Of a stretch of DNA of 39,672 nucleotides, positions 7,238 through 15,947 are shown in pieces. Under the pieces are notes generated by a model. It saw nothing but the letters and a program-made list of their open reading frames with translations. It made no database searches and had not been told where the DNA came from. A program made the translations under genes and the position numbers. Position 1 is the stretch's first letter. Every line of letters begins with the position of its first letter. Source of the stretch: Bacteroidales bacterium (GTDB lineage: Bacteria > Bacteroidota > Bacteroidia > Bacteroidales > UBA932); NCBI GenBank assembly GCA_017400135.1, contig JAFPVJ010000018.1:1-39672 (forward strand). The letters are read 5' to 3'.

Positions 7238-8239
7238 ATGGTTTCTTACAAAGAATTGGGTCTTGTCAACACCCGTGAGATGTTTGCCAAGGCCGTCGCC
7301 GGCGGATACGCCATCCCTGCATTCAACTTCAACAACATGGAGCAGCTCCAGGCCATCATCCAGGCCGCAGCCGAGACCAAGTCCCCGGTCATCCTCCAGG
7401 TTTCCAGCGGCGCGCGCAAGTACGCCAACCAGACCCTCCTCCGCTACATGGCGGAAGGTGCGGTCGAATATGCCAAGGAGTTGGGTTGGGAGCATCCCCA
7501 GATCTGCCTGCACCTGGACCATGGCAACAGCTTCGAGCTCTGCAAGAGCTGCGTGGACATGGGCTTCTCTTCCGTGATGATCGACGCTTCTTCCCTCCCC
7601 TACGAGGAGAACATCGCCCTGACCAAGCAGGTCGTCGACTACGCTCATCAGTTCGACGTGACCGTCGAAGCCGAGCTCGGCGTCCTGGCCGGCGTGGAGG
7701 ATGAGGTCTCCGCCGAGGAGTCCCACTACACCCGTCCGGAGGAGGTTATCGACTTCGCGACCCGCACCGGCTGCGACAGCCTCGCCATCTCCATCGGCAC
7801 CAGCCACGGCGCCTACAAGTTCAAGCCCGAGCAGTGCACCCGCGACCCCAAGACCGGCCGTCTGGTCCCTCCGCCGCTCGCTTTCGACGTCCTGCACGAG
7901 GTTGAGAAGAAGCTCCCCGGCTTCCCCATCGTCCTCCACGGTTCCTCCTCCGTCCCCCAGGAGTATGTCGACATCATCAACGCCCACGGCGGCAAGCTGC
8001 CGGACGCGGTCGGCATCCCCGAGGAGCAGCTCCGCGAGGCCGCCAAGAGCGCCGTCTGCAAGATCAACATCGACTCCGACAGCCGTCTTGCGATGACCGC
8101 CGCCGTCCGTCTGGTCTTCGACGAGAAGCCCGGCGAGTTCGATCCCCGCAAATACCTCGGCCCCGCCCGTGATGAGATGAAGAAGCTCTACATGCACAAG
8201 ATCATCAACGTGCTCGGCTCCAACGGCAAGGCTGAATAA
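7238..8239 (+). CDS. fba: Class II fructose-bisphosphate aldolase
   Basis: The enzyme cleaves fructose 1,6-bisphosphate to glyceraldehyde 3-phosphate and dihydroxyacetone phosphate in glycolysis and runs the reverse in gluconeogenesis. The 333-residue product carries the zinc-site motif LHLDHGNSFE (catalytic Asp94, zinc His95), a second metal motif VEAELG (Glu145), the His of GTSHGAYKFK (His190) and the phosphate-binding VLHGSSSVP and INIDSDSR segments. Length fits the class IIB group. Codon use is strongly biased to C-ending codons (many CTC, GCC, ATC), as expected for a highly expressed gene. The nitrilase gene follows after 18 bases. Confidence 0.96.
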   Translation: MVSYKELGLVNTREMFAKAVAGGYAIPAFNFNNMEQLQAIIQAAAETKSPVILQVSSGARKYANQTLLRYMAEGAVEYAKELGWEHPQICLHLDHGNSFELCKSCVDMGFSSVMIDASSLPYEENIALTKQVVDYAHQFDVTVEAELGVLAGVEDEVSAEESHYTRPEEVIDFATRTGCDSLAISIGTSHGAYKFKPEQCTRDPKTGRLVPPPLAFDVLHEVEKKLPGFPIVLHGSSSVPQEYVDIINAHGGKLPDAVGIPEEQLREAAKSAVCKINIDSDSRLAMTAAVRLVFDEKPGEFDPRKYLGPARDEMKKLYMHKIINVLGSNGKAE

Positions 8240-8257
8240 GCCCGTAAATCCGCTCGG

Positions 8258-9025
8258 ATGAGAATATCTTTACTGCAAACGGCTCCGGTGTGGGGTGACC
8301 CCTCCCGGAGCCGTATTGAGATCAGCCAATGGCTGGAGGGCATGGCCCCGACGGACCTTCTGGTCCTGCCGGAGATGTTCTCCACCGGTTTCGTGACCCA
8401 TCCCGAAGGCGTCGCGGAGACTGAAGGAGGCGAAAGTCTGGCCTGGATGCAGGAAACCGCCCGCAAGCGGGGCTGCGCCGTGGCCGGAAGCTTGTCCGTC
8501 GGAACGGAGAACGGCTACCGCAACCGCCTCTATTTCGTCTTCCCGGACGGAAGCTACCGTTTTTACGACAAGCGCCATCTCTTCACCTACGGCAAGGAGC
8601 ATCTCCGCTACCAGGCAGGAGAGGAGCGGGTCATCGTCAGCTACGGCGGGTTCCGCATCCTGCTTCAGGTATGCTACGATCTCCGCTTCCCCGTCTTCGC
8701 CCGCAACCGCATCGTGGACGGCGTGCCGGATTATGACCTGATCCTGTATGTCGCCTGCTGGCCGGAATCCCGGATCGCGGCGTGGGACACCCTGCTCAGG
8801 GCCCGTGCCATCGAGAACGTGTGCTTCGTAGCCGGCGTGAACCGGGTGGGAGACGAGCCCGGAAACCATTATTGCGGACATTCCTGTTTGATCGGTCCGC
8901 GCGGAGAAGTGCTTTCGATCTGTAAGGAAAACGAAGCTTCCTTCGTCGAATATGAAATCAAAAAGGCGGATCTGGATTCATTCCGCGCCTCCTTCCCAGC
9001 CCTCTCCGACGCTGATAATCAGTAG
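8258..9025 (+). CDS. Nitrilase-superfamily omega-amidase (YafV/Nit2-like)
   Basis: The 255-residue product is a carbon-nitrogen hydrolase with the complete Glu-Lys-Cys triad: Glu39 in LVLPEMFSTGF, Lys105 in FYDKRHLF and Cys139 in LQVCYDLRFPVFARN. The LPEMFSTGF and CYDLRFPV segments are typical of the YafV/omega-amidase group, which hydrolyses 2-oxoglutaramate or 2-oxosuccinamate made by glutamine or asparagine transamination, or repairs deaminated glutathione. Which of these applies cannot be read from the sequence. It follows fba after 18 bases and is probably co-transcribed with it. No convincing terminator follows. Confidence 0.88.
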   Translation: MRISLLQTAPVWGDPSRSRIEISQWLEGMAPTDLLVLPEMFSTGFVTHPEGVAETEGGESLAWMQETARKRGCAVAGSLSVGTENGYRNRLYFVFPDGSYRFYDKRHLFTYGKEHLRYQAGEERVIVSYGGFRILLQVCYDLRFPVFARNRIVDGVPDYDLILYVACWPESRIAAWDTLLRARAIENVCFVAGVNRVGDEPGNHYCGHSCLIGPRGEVLSICKENEASFVEYEIKKADLDSFRASFPALSDADNQ

Positions 9026-9042
9026 ATTTTACTGGATTATTC

Positions 9043-9073
9043 TTGTTTTTTAAAAACATTTTTATTTACTTTG
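9043..9073 (+). promoter_or_regulatory. Probable promoter of the ilv operon
   Basis: A TTG at 9043-9045 and TACTTTG at 9067-9073 are 21 bases apart, a good spacing for the Bacteroidetes -33/-7 promoter. The -7 box is one base shorter than TAnnTTTG. The start would lie near 9080, about 20 bases before the leader peptide ATG. Confidence 0.5.
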
Positions 9074-9099
9074 TTTCCGGTAACGATTTGGAACCGAAA

Positions 9100-9153
9100 A
9101 TGAGAAACGTACTCGTCATTGCCCTGTCCCTGATTCTCCTTGTCTTGCAATAG
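9100..9153 (+). CDS. Branched-chain amino acid leader peptide (17 aa), ilv operon attenuator
   Basis: A short frame, ATG at 9100 and TAG at 9151-9153, encodes MRNVLVIALSLILLVLQ. Eleven of its 17 residues are Leu (6), Val (3) or Ile (2), the three end products of the operon that begins 84 bases downstream. The frame is followed by an antiterminator segment starting 3 bases after the stop and by a terminator hairpin, the layout of classical ribosome-mediated attenuation. The peptide is too short to be a signal peptide of a larger protein, because the stop comes at once. Scarcity of charged Leu, Val or Ile tRNA should stall the ribosome inside it and allow read-through into ilvD. There is no Shine-Dalgarno sequence, as elsewhere in the window. 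Confidence 0.85.
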   Translation: MRNVLVIALSLILLVLQ

Positions 9154-9156
9154 GCA

Positions 9157-9208
9157 CGGACTGGAAAGGCATGACGGTCGAAGATAAACCAACCTCCTTC
9201 TCAGTCCG
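9157..9208 (+). promoter_or_regulatory. Predicted antiterminator helix of the ilv attenuator
   Basis: CGGACTGGAAAGG at 9157-9169 can pair with CCTTCTCAGTCCG at 9196-9208 in a 13-position helix with only two internal mismatches. The right strand overlaps the 5' arm of the terminator (9191-9205), so the two structures exclude each other. The left strand begins 3 bases after the leader stop codon, so a ribosome that finishes the leader would cover it and favour termination. Confidence 0.75.
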
Positions 9209-9229
9209 GAACTGGAAGGAGGTTTTTTT
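9191..9229 (+). terminator. Intrinsic terminator of the ilv attenuator
   Basis: AACCTCCTTC (9191-9200) pairs perfectly with GAAGGAGGTT (9215-9224). The stem continues with CAGT (9202-9205) against ACTG (9211-9214) after a one-base bulge, around a 5-base loop. Seven T residues (9223-9229) overlap the end of the 3' arm. It lies 8 bases before the ilvD ATG, so it must be passed to express the operon. Confidence 0.88.
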
Positions 9230-9237
9230 AGTAGTGT

Positions 9238-11070
9238 ATGAAACATTCTCTTAGAAGCAGCGTCACCTTTGAGGGGCGCAGGATGGCAGGGGCCCGGGCG
9301 CTCTGGCTGGCCAACGGCATGAAGGAAGAACAATTCGGAAAACCTGTCATCGCCATTGCCAATTCTTTCACCCAGTTCGTTCCGGGCCACGTGCATCTGC
9401 ATGAGGCCGGACAGGTCGTCAAGGAAGAAATCGAACGCCTGGGGTGTTTCGCGGCGGAGTTCGACACCATCGCCGTGGATGACGGCATCGCCATGGGACA
9501 CGACGGGATGCTCTATTCCCTTCCCTCCCGCGACATCATCGCCGACAGCGTCGAGTACATGGTCAACGCCCATAAGGCCGACGCCCTGGTCTGCATCAGC
9601 AACTGCGACAAGATCACGCCCGGCATGCTCCTGGCCGCCATGCGGCTTAACATTCCCACGATCTTCGTGTCCGGCGGCCCGATGGAAGCCGGGGAACTCG
9701 GCGCCCTGAAACTGGACCTGATCGACGCCATGGTACAGTCCGCCGACGCCAGCGTGAGCGACAGAGAGGTCGCGGCGATCGAGCGTTGCGCCTGTCCGAC
9801 CTGCGGCAGCTGCTCCGGCATGTTTACGGCCAACTCGATGAACTGCCTGACGGAAGCGATCGGTCTCGCCCTGCCGGGCAACGGCACCGTCCTGGCCACG
9901 CATACGCTCCGCAAGGGACTCCTGATCCGCGCCGCCCGCCAGATCGTGGAGAATACCCGGCGCTACTACGAGGAAGGCGACGAATCCGTCCTTCCGCGCA
10001 GCATCGCCACCCGGAAAGCCTTCCTCAACGCGATGGCCCTCGACATCGCCATGGGCGGATCGACCAATACGGTACTCCATCTGCTCGCCGTGGCGAACGA
10101 AGCCGAAGCCGATTTCAAGATGGCCGACATCGACGCGCTCTCGCGCCAGGTCCCCTGCCTGTGCAAGGTCGCTCCCAACACGCAGAAATACCACATCCAG
10201 GACGTCGGCCGCGCCGGCGGAGTGATGGGCATCCTGGAGCAGCTCCTCGACGCCGGCCTGGTCGACGGCACCGCCGTGCGCGTCGACGGCCGCACGCTGG
10301 GAGAAACGATCCGCCGGTACAGCATCACGGTACCCGAGCCGGACGAGGACGCCATCGACCTCTATTCCGCCGCCCCCGGCGGCAAACGGACCACGCAGAT
10401 GGCCTCCCAGAGCTGCCGCTACAAGACTCTGGACACCGACCGGGAGGGCGGCTGCATCCGGAGCCGCGCCCACGCCTACACCCGGGACGGCGGCCTGTGC
10501 GTCCTTTTCGGCAACCTCGCTCCGGACGGATGCATGGTTAAGACCGCCGGCGTTGAAGAGATCCTGTGGCATTTCGCCGGACCGGCGAAAGTCTTCGATT
10601 CGCAGGAAGCCGCCTGTGACGGGATCCTCGGCGGAAAGGTGCAGAGCGGCGACGTCGTCGTCATCAACTACGAGGGCCCCAAAGGCGGCCCCGGCATGCA
10701 GGAGATGCTCTATCCCACCTCCTATCTCAAGTCGATGCACCTGGGCAAAGCGTGCGCGCTCATTACGGACGGGCGCTTCAGCGGCGGCACCTCCGGCCTG
10801 AGCATCGGCCACGTCTCCCCGGAAGCCGCTTCCGGCGGTCCCATCGCCCTGCTGCGCGACGGCGACCGGATCGAGATCGACATCCCCACCCGCAGCATCA
10901 ACGTGCTCCTCTCCGAGGCCGAGTTGCAGCAGCGCCGGGAAGAGGAAGAAGCCCGCGGAAAGAAGGCCTTCACGCCCCCGACCCGCGTGCGGGAGGTTTC
11001 CAAGAGCCTGAAAGCCTACGCCCGTATGGTGAGTTCCGCCGACAAGGGTGCGGTACGGATTATTGACTGA
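9238..11070 (+). CDS. ilvD: Dihydroxy-acid dehydratase
   Basis: IlvD dehydrates 2,3-dihydroxy-isovalerate and 2,3-dihydroxy-3-methylvalerate to the oxo acids that become valine, leucine and isoleucine. The 610-residue product has the iron-sulfur cysteine motifs SNCDKITPG (Cys123) and [18 protein letters not shown] (from residue 186), the metal motif [11 protein letters not shown] and the C-terminal [19 protein letters not shown]. Length is typical of the long (E. coli-like) group. The ATG at 9238 lies directly behind the attenuator hairpin. An AAGGAGG sequence lies in the terminator arm but is about 15 bases from the start codon. First structural gene of the operon; ilvB follows after 19 bases. 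Confidence 0.97.
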   Translation: MKHSLRSSVTFEGRRMAGARALWLANGMKEEQFGKPVIAIANSFTQFVPGHVHLHEAGQVVKEEIERLGCFAAEFDTIAVDDGIAMGHDGMLYSLPSRDIIADSVEYMVNAHKADALVCISNCDKITPGMLLAAMRLNIPTIFVSGGPMEAGELGALKLDLIDAMVQSADASVSDREVAAIERCACPTCGSCSGMFTANSMNCLTEAIGLALPGNGTVLATHTLRKGLLIRAARQIVENTRRYYEEGDESVLPRSIATRKAFLNAMALDIAMGGSTNTVLHLLAVANEAEADFKMADIDALSRQVPCLCKVAPNTQKYHIQDVGRAGGVMGILEQLLDAGLVDGTAVRVDGRTLGETIRRYSITVPEPDEDAIDLYSAAPGGKRTTQMASQSCRYKTLDTDREGGCIRSRAHAYTRDGGLCVLFGNLAPDGCMVKTAGVEEILWHFAGPAKVFDSQEAACDGILGGKVQSGDVVVINYEGPKGGPGMQEMLYPTSYLKSMHLGKACALITDGRFSGGTSGLSIGHVSPEAASGGPIALLRDGDRIEIDIPTRSINVLLSEAELQQRREEEEARGKKAFTPPTRVREVSKSLKAYARMVSSADKGAVRIID

Positions 11071-11089
11071 ACGAACGAAACGACTGAAT

Positions 11090-12790
11090 ATGATTACAGG
11101 ATCGGAAGCACTGTGGCAAGCGCTCATTGACGAAGGCGTGAAGACCGTTTTCGGGTATCCCGGCGGCCAGATCATGCCGGTCTATGACAGCCTGTGCAAA
11201 TATCGGGACCGGGTCCGCCACATCCTCGTGCGGCACGAGCAGGGAGCCATCCACGCCGCCCAGGGCTTTGCCCGCGTCAAGGGTGAGCCCGGCGTCGTGA
11301 TCGTCACCTCGGGACCCGGTGCCACCAATGTCATCACCGGCGTCGCCGACGCGATGACCGACTCCACCCCCGTGGTCGTCATCACGGGCCAGGTACCGTC
11401 CGCCGCCCTCGGCACGGACGCGTTCCAGGAAGCCGACGTCATCGGCCTGACGGCCCCGATCAGCAAGTGGAACTACCAGATCCGCTCGGCCGACGAGGTG
11501 ACCTGGGCCATCGCCCGGGCCTTTTATATCGCCCGCACCGGCCGGCCGGGGCCCGTGGTCCTGGACTTTACCAAGGATGCGCAGGTGGGTCTGACGGACT
11601 ATCATTTCGAGCCCTGCAACTTCATCCGCAGCTACATCCCCGATCCCAAGATATCGGAACAGGCGGTCAGCAAGGCCGTCGCCCTGCTCGATGAAGCCGA
11701 GCGACCCTTCGTCGTCTTCGGCCAGGGCATCCTGCTGGGGCACGCGGAGGATGAGCTCAAAGCCTTCCTCGAGAAGGGAGACATCCCCGCAGGCTCCACC
11801 CTCCTGGGCCTCAGCGCCCTGCCGTCCGATTTCCCGCTTTACCGCGGAATGATCGGCATGCACGGCAACATCGCCCCCAACCTGATGACCAACGCCTGCG
11901 ACCTGCTCATCGCCGTCGGCATGCGTTTCGACGACCGGGTGACCGGAACCGTCTCCACGTACGCCCGGCAAGCCAAAGTGATCCACATCGACATCGACAC
12001 CTCCGAAATCGGCAAGATCATTCCCGTGACGACGGGCATCCGGGGCGATGCGAAAAAGGTGCTCGCGCTCCTGACGGAACGGATGCAGCCCCGGAAGCAT
12101 CCGGAGTGGAACACCGCTTTCGACCGCTGCGACACGGTGGAGAAAGAACGGGTCATCGACCCGGAAGTCCATCCGTCCGACGGCCTGCTGCGCATGGGTG
12201 AGGTGGTGGACTGCGTGGCCGCTGCCTCCGGCGGGAACGCGGTCATCGTGACCGACGTGGGCCAGAACCAGATGATGGGCGCCCGCTATTCCCGCTTCCG
12301 CCAGACCCGGAGTTTCATCAGTTCGGGCGGCCTGGGCACGATGGGATTCGGCCTTCCGGCCGCCATCGGAGCCAAGGTGGGCGCCCCGGACCGGCCCGTA
12401 TGCCTGTTCGTCGGAGACGGAGGCATCCAGATGACCCTGCAGGAACTGGGCACCATCATGCAGGAAGGCGTCGGCGTGAAGATCGTGCTGCTCAACAACA
12501 ACTGGCTGGGCAACGTCCGCCAGTGGCAGGAGCTCTTCTTCGGATGCCGTTTTTCCGAGACACGCATGCTCAATCCCGATTATGCGATGATCGCCACCGC
12601 CTACGGGATCCGCTGCGCCACCGTGACGGACCGCCGGGAACTGGATGCGGCGCTGGAAACGATGTTTGCGGACGACCAGCCCTTCCTGCTGGACGTCCAT
12701 GTCCTTGAGGAAGGCATGGTCATGCCCATGGTTCCTCCCGGCAAGGGCATCCACGAGATCATGATTACCGAAAGCGAATGGTACAGTTAG
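11090..12790 (+). CDS. ilvB: Acetolactate synthase, large (catalytic) subunit
   Basis: This ThDP enzyme condenses pyruvate with pyruvate or 2-oxobutyrate, the first common step of valine and isoleucine synthesis. The 566-residue product has the three domains of the family: N-terminal PYR domain with the catalytic Glu in VRHEQGAIHAAQGFAR, the central FAD-binding domain (GMRFDDRVTG) and the C-terminal PP domain with the ThDP/Mg motif GDGGIQMTLQEL...NNNWLGNV. I start at the ATG at 11090 (MITGSEALWQAL); an in-frame GTG at 11048 would overlap ilvD and is unlikely. Its last codons overlap the proposed start of ilvN. Confidence 0.96.
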   Translation: MITGSEALWQALIDEGVKTVFGYPGGQIMPVYDSLCKYRDRVRHILVRHEQGAIHAAQGFARVKGEPGVVIVTSGPGATNVITGVADAMTDSTPVVVITGQVPSAALGTDAFQEADVIGLTAPISKWNYQIRSADEVTWAIARAFYIARTGRPGPVVLDFTKDAQVGLTDYHFEPCNFIRSYIPDPKISEQAVSKAVALLDEAERPFVVFGQGILLGHAEDELKAFLEKGDIPAGSTLLGLSALPSDFPLYRGMIGMHGNIAPNLMTNACDLLIAVGMRFDDRVTGTVSTYARQAKVIHIDIDTSEIGKIIPVTTGIRGDAKKVLALLTERMQPRKHPEWNTAFDRCDTVEKERVIDPEVHPSDGLLRMGEVVDCVAAASGGNAVIVTDVGQNQMMGARYSRFRQTRSFISSGGLGTMGFGLPAAIGAKVGAPDRPVCLFVGDGGIQMTLQELGTIMQEGVGVKIVLLNNNWLGNVRQWQELFFGCRFSETRMLNPDYAMIATAYGIRCATVTDRRELDAALETMFADDQPFLLDVHVLEEGMVMPMVPPGKGIHEIMITESEWYS

Positions 12791-13350
12791 CGATGGAAAA
12801 CGAAATCAAGGAATATACGGTGACCATCTACACCGAGAACCAGATCGGCCTCCTGGCCCAGATCACGAACGTGTTCACGCGCCACGGCCTGAGCATCTGG
12901 AGCCTGTCTGCGGGAGCGACTTCGATGGAGGGTATCCACAACATCACCATCGTGACCGCCGGTCCCGAAAAGAAGGTAAAGGAAAGCGTCCAGCAGATTG
13001 AAAAGCGCGTGGACGTGATCAAGGCTTTTTATTATACGGCCGACAAGATCGTGTACCGGGAACTGTGCCTGTACAAGGTCTCCACGCCGGCCCTGCTGGA
13101 GTTCGGCGACAGCGAGGCCCTGCTCAACCGCTATCACGCCCGCATCGTGGAGATGAACAAGATCTTCACCGTCATCCAGAAAACCGGTTATTCGGACGAG
13201 ACGGCCCGCCTCCACGACGAGCTCAAGAACGTGGGCGTGCTGCAGTTCGTCCGCTCCGGACGCATCGCCGTTTCCCGGGCCGAGCAGGAACCCGTGTTCA
13301 AGTTCCTGCGCAAGCGGGAAAAGGAAAGAAATCAACAACTTAACAAATAG
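12778..13350 (+). CDS. ilvN: Acetolactate synthase, small (regulatory) subunit
   Basis: The 190-residue product has an N-terminal ACT domain (YTVTIYTENQIGLLAQITNVFTRHG), which normally binds valine for feedback inhibition, and the C-terminal domain of IlvN/IlvH. It ends in a highly charged tail (KFLRKREKERNQQLNK). Two starts are possible: the ATG at 12778, overlapping the ilvB end by 13 bases, and the ATG at 12793 (MENEIKEYTV), 2 bases after the ilvB stop. Either allows translational coupling. The 12793 start would give 185 residues and no extra leader. It belongs to the same operon as ilvB and ilvC. Confidence 0.93.
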   Translation: MVQLAMENEIKEYTVTIYTENQIGLLAQITNVFTRHGLSIWSLSAGATSMEGIHNITIVTAGPEKKVKESVQQIEKRVDVIKAFYYTADKIVYRELCLYKVSTPALLEFGDSEALLNRYHARIVEMNKIFTVIQKTGYSDETARLHDELKNVGVLQFVRSGRIAVSRAEQEPVFKFLRKREKERNQQLNK

Positions 13351-13355
13351 ACACA

Positions 13356-14405
13356 ATGGCAAAGATCAATTTTGGCGGAGTCGAAGAAAATGTCGTGACC
13401 CGCGAGGAGTTTACCCTGGAGAAAGCCCGCGAAGTGCTCGCCGGCGAAACCATCGCCATCATCGGATACGGCGTGCAGGGCCCCGGACAGTCCCTCAACC
13501 TGAAAGACAACGGATTCAAGGTCATCGTCGGCCAGCGCAAGGGCAAGACCTACGACAAGGCCGTCGCCGACGGCTGGGTGCCCGGCGTGGATCTCTTTGA
13601 CATCGAAGAGGCCTGCAAGAGAGGTACGATCATCGAATACCTGGTTTCCGATGCGGCCCAGATCGCCGTATGGCCCACGGTCAAGAAGCACCTCACGCCC
13701 GGCAAGGCCCTGTATTTCTCCCACGGATTCGGCATCACCTACAACGACCGGACCGGCATCGTCCCTCCGGCAGACGTGGATGTCATCATGGTGGCTCCCA
13801 AGGGCTCCGGCACTTCCCTGCGCAGGCTTTTCCTGCAGGGACGCGGTGTCAATTCCTCCTACGCGGTCTATCAGGACGCAACCGGCCGCGCCCTCGAGCG
13901 CACCCTCGCCCTGGGCATCGGCGTCGGCTCCGGCTACCTGTTCGAGACCGATTTCAAGCACGAGGTCTATTCCGACCTGACCGGCGAGCGCGGCACCCTC
14001 ATGGGCGCCATCCAGGGCATCCTGTCGGCTCAGTACGAGGTGCTCCGCGAGCACGGGCACTCCCCTTCCGAGGCCTTCAACGAGACCGTCGAGGAACTGA
14101 CCCAGTCCCTGATGCCGCTCTTCGCGGAGAAGGGCATGGACTGGATGTACGCCAACTGCTCCACCACCGCCCAGCGCGGCGCCCTGGACTGGATGGGCCC
14201 GTTCCACGATGCGACCAAACCCGTGTTCGAGAAACTGTACAACAAGGTGGCCAGCGGCGAGGAGGCGCAGATTTCCATCGACGCCAACTCCAAGCCGGAC
14301 TACCGCAAGGGCCTGGAAGAAGAGCTGAGGCAGCTCCGCGAGAGCGAACTCTGGCGCACCGGCGCCGCCGTGCGCAAGCTCCGTCCCGAAGAAATCGACC
14401 GTTAA
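13356..14405 (+). CDS. ilvC: Ketol-acid reductoisomerase
   Basis: IlvC isomerises and reduces acetolactate or acetohydroxybutyrate with NAD(P)H. The 349-residue class I enzyme has the Rossmann motif IIGYGVQGPGQSLNLKDNG (from residue 35), VAPKGSGTSLRRLF, the Mg-binding motif DLTGERGTLMG and the knotted C-terminal domain. The strand after the Rossmann loop reads VGQRKGKT; the basic residues there suggest NADPH preference, as in most KARIs. It starts 5 bases after ilvN ends; leuA/cimA follows after 10 bases. Confidence 0.96.
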   Translation: MAKINFGGVEENVVTREEFTLEKAREVLAGETIAIIGYGVQGPGQSLNLKDNGFKVIVGQRKGKTYDKAVADGWVPGVDLFDIEEACKRGTIIEYLVSDAAQIAVWPTVKKHLTPGKALYFSHGFGITYNDRTGIVPPADVDVIMVAPKGSGTSLRRLFLQGRGVNSSYAVYQDATGRALERTLALGIGVGSGYLFETDFKHEVYSDLTGERGTLMGAIQGILSAQYEVLREHGHSPSEAFNETVEELTQSLMPLFAEKGMDWMYANCSTTAQRGALDWMGPFHDATKPVFEKLYNKVASGEEAQISIDANSKPDYRKGLEEELRQLRESELWRTGAAVRKLRPEEIDR

Positions 14406-14415
14406 GCATCTGAAG

Positions 14416-15939
14416 ATGATCGAAATCCTGGACACCACCCTCCGTGACGGCGAGCAGACCGCCGGTGTCTCGTTCAACCCGGACGAGAAACTGGCGATCG
14501 CCCGCCTGCTCCTGGAGGAGCTGAAGGTCAACCGGATCGAAGCGGCATCGGCGCGGGTTTCCCGCGGCGAGTGGGATTCCTTCGCCAAGATCTGCGCCTG
14601 GGCGGCCGCCTGCGGGAGGATCGGTGCCGTGGAGGCGCTGGGATTCGTCGACGGCGGAGAATCGGTGGACTGGATCGTCTCGGCGGGAGGGCGCGTGATG
14701 AACCTCCTGACCAAAGGTTCGATCCGGCATCTGTCCGGGCAGTTGAGGAAAACCCCGGAAGAACACCGGGACGACATCCTCCGGGACATCGCCCTGGCCG
14801 TCTCCAAGGGTCTGGAAGTCAACGTGTATCTGGAAGACTGGTCCAACGGGATGGCGGACTCGCCGGAGTATGTATTCTTCCTGGTGGATGCTTTGAAGGA
14901 AGCACCGGTCCGGCGCATCATGCTCCCCGACACCCTCGGCATCCTGAATCCCACGCGGACCGGCGACTATTGCCGGACGATGACCGAACGCTGGCCCGGA
15001 CTGCATTTCGACTTCCATCCCCACAACGACTATGACCTCGCGGCCGCCAACGCCTACGAGGCGGTACGTGCGGGCGTACAAGGGCTCCATACGACGGTCA
15101 ACGGCCTGGGCGAGCGGACCGGCAACCTGCCCGTTTCCAGCGCCCTGGGCATCCTCAACGACCACCTGAAGGTGGACAACACCCTGGATGAAAGCCGCCT
15201 GATGCACGTCTGCCGCTATGTGGAGACGATTTCGGGCGTGCGCATCCCTGCCAACAAGCCCCTCGTGGGCGAGTTCGCCTTCACCCAGACGAGCGGGGTC
15301 CACGCCGACGGGGACCGGAAGGGCGGCCTCTACCAGAATGCCCTCCTCCCGGAGCGCTTCGGCCGCCACCGGCACTATGCCCTCGGCAAGACCAGCGGCA
15401 AGGCGAACATCATCAAGAACCTGGAGACCCTGGGCATCACCCTGACGCCGGAGCAGATGAAGCAGGTCACGGCCCGCGTCGTCGAGCTCGGTGACAAGAA
15501 GGAAAGCCTCAGCCCGGAAGACCTGCCCTTCATCGTGGCCGACGTCCTCAAGGGGCATTTCTCCACCGTTCCCGACCGCATCCGCATCGTCAACTATACC
15601 CTGCAGCTGACCCGCGGCATGCGTCCGATCGCCCACCTCCGCATCGACATCGACGGGGAGGAATATGAAGAGTCCGCGGCCGGAGACGGCCAGTACGACG
15701 CTTTCATGAAGGCGCTCTGGAAGATTTACGACCGGCTGGGACGCCGCCATCCGACACTGACGGACTATGTGGTCAAGATTCCTCCGGGAGGAAAAACCGA
15801 CGCCCTCGTGGAGACGACGATTTCCTGGGACTGGGACGGCCACGGCTTCAAGACCCGCGGCGTGGATTCGGACCAGGCCGAGGCGGCCATCAAGGCCACG
15901 GTCAAGATGCTGAACCTGATTGAAAACAAAATGATTTGA
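14416..15939 (+). CDS. 2-isopropylmalate synthase / citramalate synthase family protein
   Basis: The 507-residue product is an HMGL-like TIM-barrel acyl transferase that condenses acetyl-CoA with a 2-oxo acid. It has the signature LDTTLRDGEQTAGVSF near the N-terminus, the metal motif HPHNDYDLAAANAYEA and NGLGERTGN, the linker HADGDRKGGLYQ and a C-terminal LeuA-type regulatory domain (about residues 370-507) in which inhibitor normally binds. It could be LeuA (leucine) or CimA (pyruvate to citramalate, giving isoleucine without threonine deaminase). No leuB, leuC or leuD is in the operon, and the context is ilv genes only, which slightly favours CimA; I do not assign a symbol. It is followed within 8 bases by ilvE. 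Confidence 0.86.
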   Translation: MIEILDTTLRDGEQTAGVSFNPDEKLAIARLLLEELKVNRIEAASARVSRGEWDSFAKICAWAAACGRIGAVEALGFVDGGESVDWIVSAGGRVMNLLTKGSIRHLSGQLRKTPEEHRDDILRDIALAVSKGLEVNVYLEDWSNGMADSPEYVFFLVDALKEAPVRRIMLPDTLGILNPTRTGDYCRTMTERWPGLHFDFHPHNDYDLAAANAYEAVRAGVQGLHTTVNGLGERTGNLPVSSALGILNDHLKVDNTLDESRLMHVCRYVETISGVRIPANKPLVGEFAFTQTSGVHADGDRKGGLYQNALLPERFGRHRHYALGKTSGKANIIKNLETLGITLTPEQMKQVTARVVELGDKKESLSPEDLPFIVADVLKGHFSTVPDRIRIVNYTLQLTRGMRPIAHLRIDIDGEEYEESAAGDGQYDAFMKALWKIYDRLGRRHPTLTDYVVKIPPGGKTDALVETTISWDWDGHGFKTRGVDSDQAEAAIKATVKMLNLIENKMI

Positions 15940-15947
15940 CAAAGACT

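Noticed and set aside
9026-9066. Terminator after the nitrilase gene (GTTTTTTAAAAAC)
   Set aside because: The palindrome is made only of A-T pairs with no loop; it looks like the AT-rich upstream part of the ilv promoter.
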